The notes under the pieces are model-generated. The model was not told the DNA's origin and made no database searches. It saw nothing but the letters and a program-made list of their open reading frames with translations. From contig CM029367.1 of the NCBI GenBank assembly GCA_017165825.1, forward strand, positions 7,919,723 to 7,983,722: a stretch of 64,000 nt of DNA. Direction: 5' to 3'. This document shows positions 22,601 through 34,600 of this stretch, one piece after another; positions within the stretch are counted from its first letter, which is position 1; each line of letters starts with the position of its first letter. The position numbers and the translations under genes are program-made. Source of the DNA: Hepsetus odoe. Its lineage: Eukaryota > Chordata > Actinopteri > Characiformes > Hepsetidae.

Positions 22601-25600
22601 GTTCCCTGTTCCCGATGTCGTAATTGACCTCCGTGGGGTTAACCTACAGGAGAAGAAGGCACAGGGAAATAGTCTCTCGGGACGCCGTGGTACTGCGACA
22701 GCACGCCCCAGACCTACCTGGATCTCGACCTGCGACCACGAGCAGCCTGTCAGGTCGGGCAGCCGCAGGATAGGCGCCCGAAGTGAACTTCAGTTTTGAG
22801 GTCTAAAGGCCGCTCTCGTGCCTCGGGGCGTGCAGCCGAGAGCGGGAGGATTTCCCTTTGCAGAGGCGGTTAAGGCTGTCGTGGCACTAAAGTCTTGAAT
22901 AAACCGCCTGAAATTGGCGAACAGAAAGCTTTGTAATTGTCTGATGGTGCGGGGCTCCGGCCAGCTGGTAACTGCCTGTCTTAGCACATTTGCTCTATCT
23001 ACGGTTCCCTTTGGCCGATTCGGTATCCTGAAGAAACCTCTGTGAGATGGAATTGGCACTTCTCGCCTTGACGTACAGCACATGCTTGAGGAAGCGGGGA
23101 AAGGACCTGGCGTACCTGGAGACATGTGAGTCATAGTTCTTGGAATAAATCAAGATGCTTCGTCTATGGCGACCTAACCGACTAACATGTCTCAGGGCGT
23201 CGTTGATCGCGACTGGAAGACGGAGGCGTTCTTGAGGCCATACAGCATGATTGTACATATAATGACCTGTCGCGTGCTAAGGCCGTCTTCCATTAAATGC
23301 GCCCTCGAATCCTCCACCAGGTTATGCGCGCTGCGATCCAATTGTAAAGTAAAGACGGTGGCTGAAGTTGTTCGAGGGCATGAGAACATAGTGGGAGGAT
23401 ACGCCCGGTGCGGTGACTGCATTCGGTCGGCCAATCAATCTACGGCGGAATCCATGTCCTTCTTCTGCATGAAGAAAAACCCGCGGAGGGCGATGGACGG
23501 CGATGGGACCCTGTCGAAGGGCCTCGGCAATATACTCCTCCATCGGCTCTAGTCTCGGGCTCGGAGAGAGGATGGTCACGACAGCAGGAGAAGTGGCCCC
23601 TGGCTGGGATTCAATGCTGCAGTCCCATGGCGATGAGAGGGAGTTGGTGGACCTCTTTCCACTGAACACCTCACTCATAGAGCGGTGATACGACCGGGAT
23701 GGACAGGTAAATGAGCAGGGCTCTCCACAGGCGATGGAGGCACGGGAGGGAGGTGTTACAGTGCAAAGAACACTCTGGAGAGACCAGGACCTTATTTCCC
23801 TGTCCTCAGTCTAGGACGGTTGTGGGACCTCAGCCGCGGGATGCCAATGCGATACGAAATGATCTGAAAGCGGCATCGAACAGGGACAGGGTCGGTGTGT
23901 GTTGACAGCTGAATGAGTAGAGGACGGTGACCTGCGATACCCACCTGGGTTCAGCTGCTGCTTATCAACTGCCTTTCTGGTACGGTGTGAGATAGGGGAT
24001 ACAGGGGCGTGCAGTTGAGTAGCTACGTGGAGAGATGAAGTTGCCATGCATTGCAGAATGCGATCAACGGCTGATACAAAACGAACATCAACTGGCGTGA
24101 ATACTTTTAACGGAAAGCGATTAGACATATCAGGTAAAGGTTCAGATACTGTCTGCGTCTTTTTTAGCTGCCAGGCGCTGATCCTTTCGTCCATGTCCTG
24201 GCTCGCTTCAGTACAAACAAGGCCCCATTATGGATCGCGGCGTTCCTCTCTGTCTCAGAGGCGAATCCGGCTTGAATCCACATGGGCTCAGGGGACTGTG
24301 GTACGCTGCGCGGACGGCGGCTGTAGTCGCAGGGGTGCTGCTGCTGACGAGCGTGCTCCCACGTGGGCCAGTGCTTCGGCGTTTATGCTGATGAGACAAA
24401 TACGGCAGGGTGAAGGTTTATCCAGGCCCCAGACCCTGCGTCACCGACGGCGAGCTCCGGCTGAATGTCGGGTGAAGGCGGCGAAACCCCCTCCCATCAG
24501 AAGCGGGAATTCGCTCCAACCACTTCGGTGTATTAATCACCGTCGGGCATACTCGTGTGAGTGGGACCCTGCTTCATGCGCTGATAGCGATCCCCTGGGA
24601 CTGCCCATGGCGGTGTCCGAATACGCGCCAGCCGGACAGCGGCGTACGTGCTCCGCGGTCTACGCCACGCTTGCCCAGACGCCCGTTCCCCACTCCCAGC
24701 TGCGCGTGTTAAAGCCTTCGATCACTGCTCTGATTTTCTCTACCTCCGTTAACCAGGATATTGTCCAGAAGTACATATTAATGTGACCAAAAGCAGCACA
24801 TGAATCTGGATCGCCAGCGTAACGTTCCGGAAGAGCGATGTGGCTTACGGGCGGGACGGGCGGTTGGGCGAACGGCGGGGAAAGCCCGCAGCGCTACCGG
24901 GGTCCTCGGTCGAGATATTTAGCGCTCGGTTGTTGTTGGATGCCGTCTAACCTGGACATCGCGCGAGGATCCCTGCGTGATCGGATCGCTGCGTATCTCC
25001 ATATCGCCCTTCGCGGAAAATTCCGCCAGCTGCGCCTTGCTGCTCGAAGGTCCGTTCATCATCATGTTTATACGAGGCAAGGCACCGCACACCGCGCTGC
25101 TCCAACTGGGAACCGTTTAATCTGAACTTGAATACAGATTTACAGAGCCGTAACTTCACCGGCCGCAGAACAGTCAGTAGGACAGTGAACGGACAATACT
25201 GGGTCGGACTGGCAGGCTATTTGTGAGTGGTTGTCCAGGTGCGGGTGATCAGTGGTGATGATTAAGGGTGCGCGTGAAAGCCCGGTCAGTACTCCGGGGA
25301 CGGGGGCCTCTCCCCTGGCCTGGGTGCAGCGGTGGGTGTGACACACTCTGTCAGCCTGAAGCTCAAGTTTACCTATGAGACTTAGAAATGTCCAGCAAGA
25401 CTGGTTATCTTTGAAATATTAGGATTCTTTTAACAGCAGGCACAGACAGGGTTCTACTATTGATCTTAGCCTCAAACTTTTCATTTGCAGGAGAGAGATT
25501 TGATAGCTTTGAGCTCTCTGCATAAGTGTAAAATGCAAAACAATTCAGAAACAGAGATCCAAATTGGGATTTTCATGGAATTCAAAAGAACAGTGGAAGA

Positions 25601-28600
25601 ACAAAAATATATATATTTTTTTTGATCCATCATGAAACATTCAAATTTGTCTGGCTTAATTAAGTCTAATAATTTAAGGCACTATTTATGATTGAACCGC
25701 CACCTTATCGTGGTGGAGGGGTTTGCGTGTCCCAATGATCCTAGGAGCTATGTTGTCGGGGCTTATGCCTGGTAGGGACACCCAAGGCAAACAGGTCCTA
25801 GGTAGAGGAAGAACAGAGCGGTTCAGAGGACCTCTTATGATGGACAAAGCTTCATGGAAATTCTCTTTCGCCCGGGCGTGGGTCACGAGGCCTCCTCTGG
25901 AGCCAGGCCTGGAGGTGAGGCCGCTGGCCCGGCGTAGTGGTGGGCCTTCACCCACTGGGAGCCCGGCCGGGCATACCAGCCAGAGCAACGTGGGTCCCCC
26001 TTCCCATGGGCTCACCACCTGTGGGAGGGTGAGAGGTCAGTGCATTGTGAGGCTGGGCGGTGGCGAGGCGCAGGGGCCTTGGCGGTCTGATCCTCGGCTG
26101 CAGAAGCTGGCTCTAGGGACGTGGAACATCACCTCTCTGGTGGGGAAGGGCCTGGCCTGAGCTGGTCACGCGAGGTTGAGCAGTTCAGCTAGATAGTTGG
26201 ACTCACCTCGGCGCACAGCTTGGACTCTGGAACCAGTCTCTCCTTGAGAGGGCTGGACTCTTGCCTACACTCTGGGTACCACGGTGAGCGAGCAGGTGTG
26301 GGCCTCTGTGCCACGACGGCGCCAGTGTGAGGTTACCCAGTAGATGAACTGAGTCCTTAGTGTTGTCTGCGCTTATACGCGCCCAAACAGCATTCTGGAC
26401 TACCCACCCTTTCTGGGGTCTCTGGAGAGGCGCTGAGCGTCCACTCCTGGTATCATTGTTCTGTGGGGACTTCAGTGCTCGCGATAGGTAATGACAGTGA
26501 CACCTGGAAGAAGCGTGGTGGGAGGAATGGCCCCTGATCTGAACCAGAGCGGTGTTTGTTATTGGACTTTTGTGCGCTAAACGCAGTTGTCATACTTGAA
26601 CACCGTATTCAGAACATAGGATGTCCACATGTGCACCTGGCACCAGGACACCCTAGGCACGCCAGTTCAATGTCGACTTTGTGTAGTGTGTCATCGGACT
26701 TGCGGCCCCATGTCTTGAACACTCCCGGGTAAAGGGGCGCAGCTGTCAACACGACCATCACCTGGTGGTGGGTTGAAGCGGTAGTGAGGGAGGATGCGGT
26801 CAGACCTGGGCGGCCAGCGCCATCGTGAGGTCTGCTGAGGCGATCTGGCCAGAGTCCCCTGTCGAACAACTTCGCTCCACCTCCGTCAAAACTCAACCAC
26901 GTCCGGGGAGGTGGGGACATTAGTCAGATGGACCTTTGTTCGGCCTCCATTGTCAGAAGCGGCTGACCCGGGCTGGCCGGGAGGTGAGTGGTGCCTGTCG
27001 CTGATGGCAACCTAGAACCCGTTGGTGGACACCAGCGGTGAGGATACCATCAAGCTGAAGAGGAGTCTACCGGGCCTTTTTGGCCAGTGGGAGGCTCGGA
27101 GGCAGCAATCGGTGCAAGCAGGCCAAAGCGGAATGCGGCTCCTGGTAGTTTGCTGAGGCAAAAGCTGGGCATGGGAGAGTTTGGAGGCCATGGAGAAGGA
27201 CTTTGGGCGGCCGAGAAGTCTGGTCCACCATCCAGCGTCTCAGGAGGAAGCGGTGCGGTCAACGCGGTGTATAGTGGGGATGATGCGGCTGCTGACCTCG
27301 GCCTTTCGGGGCGTTGTGGAGTCGGTGGGAAGTCGCCGAGGCCTCATGGTTACCAACCATGCCTTCCGAGGAGGAAGCGAGCCCTGGGGACATGAGGTGG
27401 ACTCTTTGCATCTCTGGGGTGAGGTTACTTAAGGTGGTCAAAAAAAGCTCCCTCGGTGGCAGGGCTCCGAGTGGATGAGATCCACCCAGGGAGTTCCTCA
27501 AGGCTCTGGATATTTGTAGGACTGTCATGGCTGACACGCCTCTACAACATCGCATGGACATCGGGGACGGTGCCTCTGGATTAGCAAACCGGGGTGGTGG
27601 TCCCCCTCTTTAAGAAAGGGGACCGGAGGGTGTGTTCCAATTATAGGATCACACTTCTCAGCCTCAGTCTATTCAGAGGTCCTGGAAAGGGGTCCGTCGG
27701 ACCATTTGAACCTCAGATCCAGGAGGAGCAATGTAGTTTTTCGTCCGGAGTCGTGGAACAGTGGACAGCTCTACACGCTGAGGTCTGGAGGTGCATGAGA
27801 TTTCGCAACCAGTTTTATGTGCTGTGGACTTGGAAGGCGTTCGGCCGTGTCCTGAGGCTCCTGTAGAGTACTCGGAATTATGGGTATCAGTTCCCTGGTA
27901 GGGCTGTCCGGTCCTGGCCTGGCCGATGTCAGAAGCAGTCGCATTGCCGGCAGTAAGTCGCACCTGTTCCGGTGAGGTTGGACTCCGCCAGGGACTGCCC
28001 TGTCACGATCCTGTTCATAACTTTTATGGACAGGATTTCTAAGCGCAACCAGGTGAGGTCCGGTTTGAGTGGGCTCAGGACTGGAGTCTCTGCTTTTTTG
28101 AATGGCGTTGTCTGTTGGCCTCATCATGCCGTGACCTTCAGCACTCTGGATCGATTCGCGGCCGAGAGTGTGAGCGGCTGGGATGAGAATCCCAGCACCT
28201 CTAAATCTGAGGCCATGGTCCTCAGTGGAAAAGAGTGGAATGCCCTACCAGAGTTGGGAGTGAGACCTTGCCAAGTGGAGGTTTAGAGTATCTTGGGATC
28301 TTGTTCACCAGTGGTAAGAGGAGCGGGAGATCGACAGGCGGATCAGGCAGCTTCTGCAGTGATGCGGGCTGCATCCCAGTCGTCATGGTGAAGAAGGCTG
28401 AGCCAGAGGCAAAAACTCTCAGTACCAGTCGATCTCACGTTTCACCTCACACTATGGTCACGAGCTGTGGGTAGTGACCGAGAAGAACAAGATCGCGAGA
28501 ATGTGGCTTGAAATGAGTTTCCTCCGCGGGGTGTCTGGGCTCTCCTTTAGAGATAGGAGTGGCTCAGCCATCTGGGAGAGACTCAAAGTAGGCATGCTCC

Positions 28601-31600
28601 TCTGTCGAGGAGGTCAGATGAGGTGGCTCGGGCATCTGGTTAGGATGCCCCTGGGCGCCTCCACAGGTGAGGTGTTCAGGCCGTCCGGAGAGACCCGGGG
28701 AGGGCCAGGACACGCTGGAGAGACTATGTCTCTCATTTGGCCTGGGAGCATGAGATCCGCCGGAGGAGCTGGAAGTGGCCGGAGGAGGAGAATCTGCGAT
28801 CCTGCTGGAGCTGCTGCCCCCGCGACCCGACCTCGGATAAGCGGAAGAAAATGGATGGATTTATGATTGCTTCTTGTTAATCTGGCTTTGCAGGGTATGG
28901 TTATTGCAGAGACAAGCGGCAATGCATGGAACTTTGGAGATAGAAAGAGGAAGAGATTGCTCAGCTGCGTTCTAGGATCCAGCAGACTGTTGCCCAGAAA
29001 GAGGAGCTTCAGGAGCAAAAAGAGAAAGCAGAGAAGCGCTGGTAATTGGATGCTATATTGCTACGCAGCTGCATTTAATATCTTAGTTGTATCTTCCACA
29101 CCACTTACTAGTTTAGTAGATTTGGTATGTTTTAAGCAGCAATGATCAAATGACCAGATGAAAGCAGTGTAGTAAACAAAGTGCTAAAGCAGTATAGCAG
29201 TCCGGCAAGAGAAGTGTTAACTATCATGAGTTGATTAGACATACTTAGCAGAAATTAGTAAATAGCTCAGCAATGTTAAATTATTCTTTGAGTTTTGCTT
29301 ATATAAATGGTTATATAAATTCAAAACATGATGATTTACCAATACCACCAGCTTGAATATTTTTTGCAGATCACAAGAATTGAATATATACTGAAAAAAG
29401 GCATTTCACCTCATTTAATAACTAACCCTAGTACTGCAGTCTTATTTTCCTCCAGCATGCATTTTAACAGAGCTTGTTTAATAAAGTTTATGGGGTTTAA
29501 ACACTGATCCATGTGTATTATTTATTTATTTTTCTTTCAGAAATCTACAGAAAACAGGATAGCAGAAATGGAACGGCTACATTCAGAAGCTTTGGCTAAC
29601 AAGGAAAAGGAAATGAGCGCTGAAATAAAACAGGCAGTGGTATAATAATTATTTTTGTATGTTTCAATAAATACAAATATTGCAATTACTTAAGACTGAC
29701 AGTTCGTTTTCTGAACATGAAATAACATATTGTTTGCTGTTCATTGTTAAGGACCTGTTTCAAGAAGACCTGTTAAAGTTAGCTCAGGAGAAGGAGCAGC
29801 AGGCTTCTTTGGCTTTGGAGGAGGCAGAGCTGCAAAAAACAGCCCTGCAGGCTGAGGGTGAGGCCAGAGCCAATGACCTTCAACTAGAGCAAATTGCCAG
29901 AACTGTGAGTTTATTTATTATCTTTGTAACTTATCTAATCTGTGGACACCACCATGGGGTGTCCTTTCATTGCTAAATTGAGCCCCTGCCTGGATCAAGT
30001 AAAAAGTCAGCTAATCCTGGTGTTTTTACTCAAATCCAGATTAGCTGTTAGCTTTCAGTGTGTACATTTATGTATGCTTATATTTATTTTTATTTCATTA
30101 TAAATGTTTTTATAATTTGCTTTTATTTATGTATGATTTTTTTTTTTTACTCCAATTTTAGAGAATCCTAGAGCTGGAAAGTTCTTTGGCTAAGTTGCTT
30201 CAGGAGGAGACAACCCATTCAGATCTCTCAGCAGAAACTGAAAGCATAAGGAGGAGATATGAAGCAGAGATTGCTTCTCTAGAAGAGAGTCATCAGCATG
30301 AGCTGGAAAGATTGAAGGAACAACAGACAGATGCTTTGAACCAGCAGCATTCCACTGCTGTTGAAGAACTAATACAGAAACACAAGTCTGAGATAGATTC
30401 AATCTTAAAAAATAAAGAATCAGAGTTTCATGCCCATGTTAAAGACTTAAACAAAATAACCCTGGAAAAACAGGAAGCCCTGTCATCTGAGGTCAGTGAA
30501 TTACAGAAAAGTAAACAAGAGCTAGAGGAGAAGCTTGCAACCATTGAGGCTGCTAACAACTCTGCTAGGCAGGAGTTTGTGAGAAGACTGGAGGAAGAAC
30601 GGTTGAAACATCAGACCAAAGTGGAAAGCATAAACTGTCAACATGAGCAATCACATGACAGGATGCAGAACACTCTGAAAGAAGAGTTAAATCACCTTAG
30701 GTTGGTGTTGGAAGAAAAGAAGAAACAACTTGATGAACATGTTCTAAAGGAAAATAATCTAGAGCAATACTTAAGAAAGGCTCAACAGGATGTAGAGGCA
30801 CATGTAAAAGAAATGGAAGATCTGAGGCATATTGCACAGAGTGAAAAGGAGGCCTTTACTCAGGCTAGTGCTCTTCTTAATTCTCTAAAAGAGGAACTGG
30901 AAGAGTCAAAGAATCAACTGAAGGAGCTAGAGAAGCTTCTTGAAGCAAGTCATAATGAATGTCAGGAGAAAGCAAATACAGTTCAGCAGAAGACCTCTGA
31001 AAATGATGTGCTACAGCAGAGGGTGAAAAAAGCCATCAATGACTTGTCTGAAAAAGAGAAGTTACATGTTGAAACATGCAAAGAATTGCTAGAGGAACAA
31101 AATCACTTAAAGAACCAGCTGGATGAGGAGAAATGTTCATATGAGGAAAGAGTGGAGTGTCTAAAAAAAGAAATGGATGGCAAGTTGAAATCCCAAGAGA
31201 CTAAGGTTGAAAAAGTCAAACAGAAAAATAAAGAAATGCTAGAAAAGTTTAAGAAAAAGTTTAATGAACGGGAAGAAAATTTCAAAGCAGAGCTAATGCA
31301 AGAAGATGAAAGAACTTCAAAAGAAAAGAACAACAAGTGAATGAGAGAAGATCCTTGAATGCCCAGGCAAGCTCAGAAGGTCTCAGCAGTGCTTTGTCTG
31401 ATTTGGAGGCAAATTATAAACAACAGATTAAGAAGCTTAAAGAAGCTCACAAACGAGAGCAAGAGGACCTTCTGGAAATTTGGCAGGAGAAGCTAAGCCA
31501 GCAGGAGGAAGAGATGCAGAAGAAACATTCACTTGAAATGCGAGAGAAAGTGAAGGAACTGGACAATCTTAATCATCTGCTTTTTGGCAACAGAGAAGAA

Positions 31601-34600
31601 CATATGCAAGTGGAGCTGGTGGTAAAAAACCTTAAGGAAGAACTTGCAATAAGGGAAACAACTGTACAGAAACTACAAGCTGAGCTTGGGGAAGCTGCTG
31701 TCAAGATGGAAAATTTGTCTGTAGCAGAGGTCATGCTGAAAAAACAGGTAGAGACTGTGGAGAAAAATTTTAACCAGGCTTTAACTGAAAAGAACTACTT
31801 TCAGGATCAGCTCTGTAAGACTGAAGAGACCAGTAAAGAAAAATTCAGAGCCTTGTTTGAAGAACTAGAAGACACACAAAACAAGCTTCGTTTACTTGAA
31901 GACACCAGGACTAAGGCGGGTGAGGATCTACAGAGGGCTGTTGAAGAGAAAGTTTCTGAGATTGAGAATAGGGAGAAAGATTTTCAGTCACATGTCTTCG
32001 CTATCAGTAAGGAGCTAGAAGAGTACTGTAAAAGTGCCCAGGAAATATTAAATGGATTCTCACAGGATCTGTGCAATAAAGTGGAAACCAAAATCAGTGA
32101 GCTACAAAATAGAATAACCCCATAATCAAAGAATATCTCTCATCTAAAAAATGTCATCTTGGTCAAGAATGACCAAATCTGTACTTTACAGAATGAGCTT
32201 CAGCAAGCCATTGCGGACAACCAGACCATTAGGAGCTCTCTTGATCAGATGGCTCTTGAGCTAAATATAAATTCTGAAAATCTTAAAGCCTTAACATTAG
32301 AGAAGGAATCTTTGTATAAAGATGCTAACAATTATTCCAGTGTACTTTCTGAGAAAGTCATTTATATAGAGAAACTTGATGAAGAAAACAAGAACATGTC
32401 AGAAAAACTTAAAGCAAATATTTTGCATATAAGTAATTTGGAGAGTATCATAGATGACTTGAAGAACCAGTTAGCAAGTAGCATAACTGAAAATGAAGAA
32501 GCCATATCTCTGCTGAATCAGCAGCATAATGAAGAGCAGCAAAGTCTTAAAAGCCAAATGGAAGAGACTTAGTGGAAAGGGTGGGAAAAGAAAAGAGCTT
32601 GGCTTTTGAACAGGTGGACATGCTCAAGAACAAGATGTCTGAGCTGAAAAAGGAAGCAGAGTCAAAGTTCACACAGAACCACAATACTGTCAAGTCTCTG
32701 CAGGGCAAGATCGAGGACATGGAGAGACAGATAGCAGAAAAAGATGAGCAAGTTCAAAGACTCACTGCCAGCATTGACAATCAGTCCATCAGTAAGTCAG
32801 AGATAGACCAGGTGCTGAGTGAGAAAGAGCAGAAAGTAAGTGCCTTGACCTTAGAGTTAGAAAACTGCTCAAGGAGAATCAGTGAGCTGGAGGAACATCT
32901 TGAATTGCAGACAAAGGAACGTGAACAGCTAGCAGCTGAGCTACAGCAGCATACAAGTATGAGGGAGAGTGAAAAGACAGAGCTGATCCAACAGCTCCAG
33001 CAGGCCAAGGGCCAGTGTTCTCAAAGAGGTGATTTTGTCCAGAAAACTGAAGAAAAGATTCAGTCTTTAGAGAGGGAGATACAAAATGCCAAACAGCAAC
33101 TGGGAAGTCAGCAAGAAGAGTTTCAGAAGGAGAGAGCATATATTCTAAATGCAAAAGATGAAGCGTTGAAGGCAGCTGAGGAGAGTACTGTTAAAGTAAC
33201 TGAATTGAAAAAGAAAGCAGAGCAAAAAATTGGCTTGATTCGTAAACAACTGACATCACAGATTGAGGAGAAGGAGCAGGTCATCAGGGATCTACAGTCA
33301 CAGCTTGCAGACATCAGCCAGAAGCAGAATGAAAGAGAGAAGCAAATGATGAGTTTGAAGAAAAATGAGATGATCATGGAGGAGACCATGAGTAACCTCA
33401 GGGAAGAACACACAAAGCATCTGGAGCAAGTGCGACGTAGTGAGAATTACAACGAGAGAGTTCTTTGCAGAAAGCTTTGAAAAAGAAATGTGTAGAGAAT
33501 TGAGAGCTGGGTATCTCTACATAAAGTGGCATCTTCCAAAGAGGAGTTGGCTATTGCAGGCAGGGAAAGAGAGGAAAATGCCCTTTCAAGGCTTCTGGAG
33601 CTGGAAACCAGTCTTAATGAATCTGAAGAACAGGGCACTGTTCTGCGAGCTGAGATTAGTAATCTTAAAGCAGAACTGTTGGAACAGACCGTATTGCTTC
33701 ATGAGCTTCAGAGGACATGTTTGAATCTCCAAATACAGGTTAAAGAGAAAGGGACTGGTGCCATACAACGGGAAGAATGCTCTTTAGAGCAGACAAACAG
33801 TTTCTTAAATATTGAGCCTCTGAGATCTGTTGTGGAGGAAGAAAGAGACGCAATCTTAAAACAAGAGGACTTGACTGAAAAAGATCACTTGGTGGAAGAG
33901 TATGAAATAAAGCTACGGGAACTCAACATGAGACTGGAAGAAGTGATGAATCAACAAAGCCCAAAAGAAGCAACACACAGAGGCAGATGGTGACTTTCAT
34001 ACAGAAGGTTTGAAGGGCTCTGACAATGATCTACAGAGAAAACTGATGGACGCTGAGAATGAGAAGCAGAAGTTTCAAAAAGATAATGCCCGGCTACAGA
34101 AAGACCTTCGCTCTCTGAGGAGGGAGCATGAAAAGGATCTGGAATACCTGAGAAAAGAAATGGCAGAGGACAATGAAAAGAAGCTGAAGTAAGTTGTTTT
34201 TTTCTGTTACTGTTTTGGACAGTTATGTTTTGGGTCATTAAACTATAAAAGCACATTTTCAACAGAATAATCACTGAGCTTATCATTTTAACAGGCTTGA
34301 AATGGAGGATATGGAAATGAAACATAACTCTGCTCTTAAGCAGTTGATGAGGAGTTCAACTAAATGGCTCTGAAAGAGAAAGAACTTGAGGCTTCAGTAA
34401 AGGAAGCAGTTGGTAAGAGCCTGAAACCTTTTATTTATATATTTTTTTTAATCATTCAGATCCCAAATTCTCAGAACTTTAATTTGCTTCAATTATCCAG
34501 CTGGTTTGAGAGATACAGTAGTGCTCCTAATACAATTATTAATTTCTGTTAGTCCTTGTTTATTTTCAGCTCATATATAATGGAATTTAGATCTATATCA

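Larger units (their letters stand above)
21051..25343 (-). mobile_element. Ty3/Gypsy chromodomain LTR retrotransposon, minus strand
   Basis: A complete insertion by structure: it begins TGTCATG and ends TGTGACA, with 5-bp duplications CACTC at 21046-21050 and 25344-25348, the size usual for Gypsy integrases. Related LTRs lie at both ends (21051-21327 and about 25060-25343). Minus-strand coding pieces come in the order protease/RT - RNase H - integrase - chromodomain, the Gypsy order. The reading frames are broken many times. GC content is far above that of the host gene around it. It lies in GOLGA4 intron 9, antisense to the gene. Confidence 0.9.

Noticed and set aside
21253..24786. Long open frames on the + strand (for example 24046-24786)
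   Set aside because: They lie antisense to the Gypsy pol pieces in GC-rich DNA where stop codons are rare, and have no recognisable motif.
27087..28127. Several 80-130 codon frames on both strands within the LINE
   Set aside because: They are out of frame with the LINE coding signal or antisense to it; only fragments at about 27.6 kb and 28.5 kb match RT sequence.
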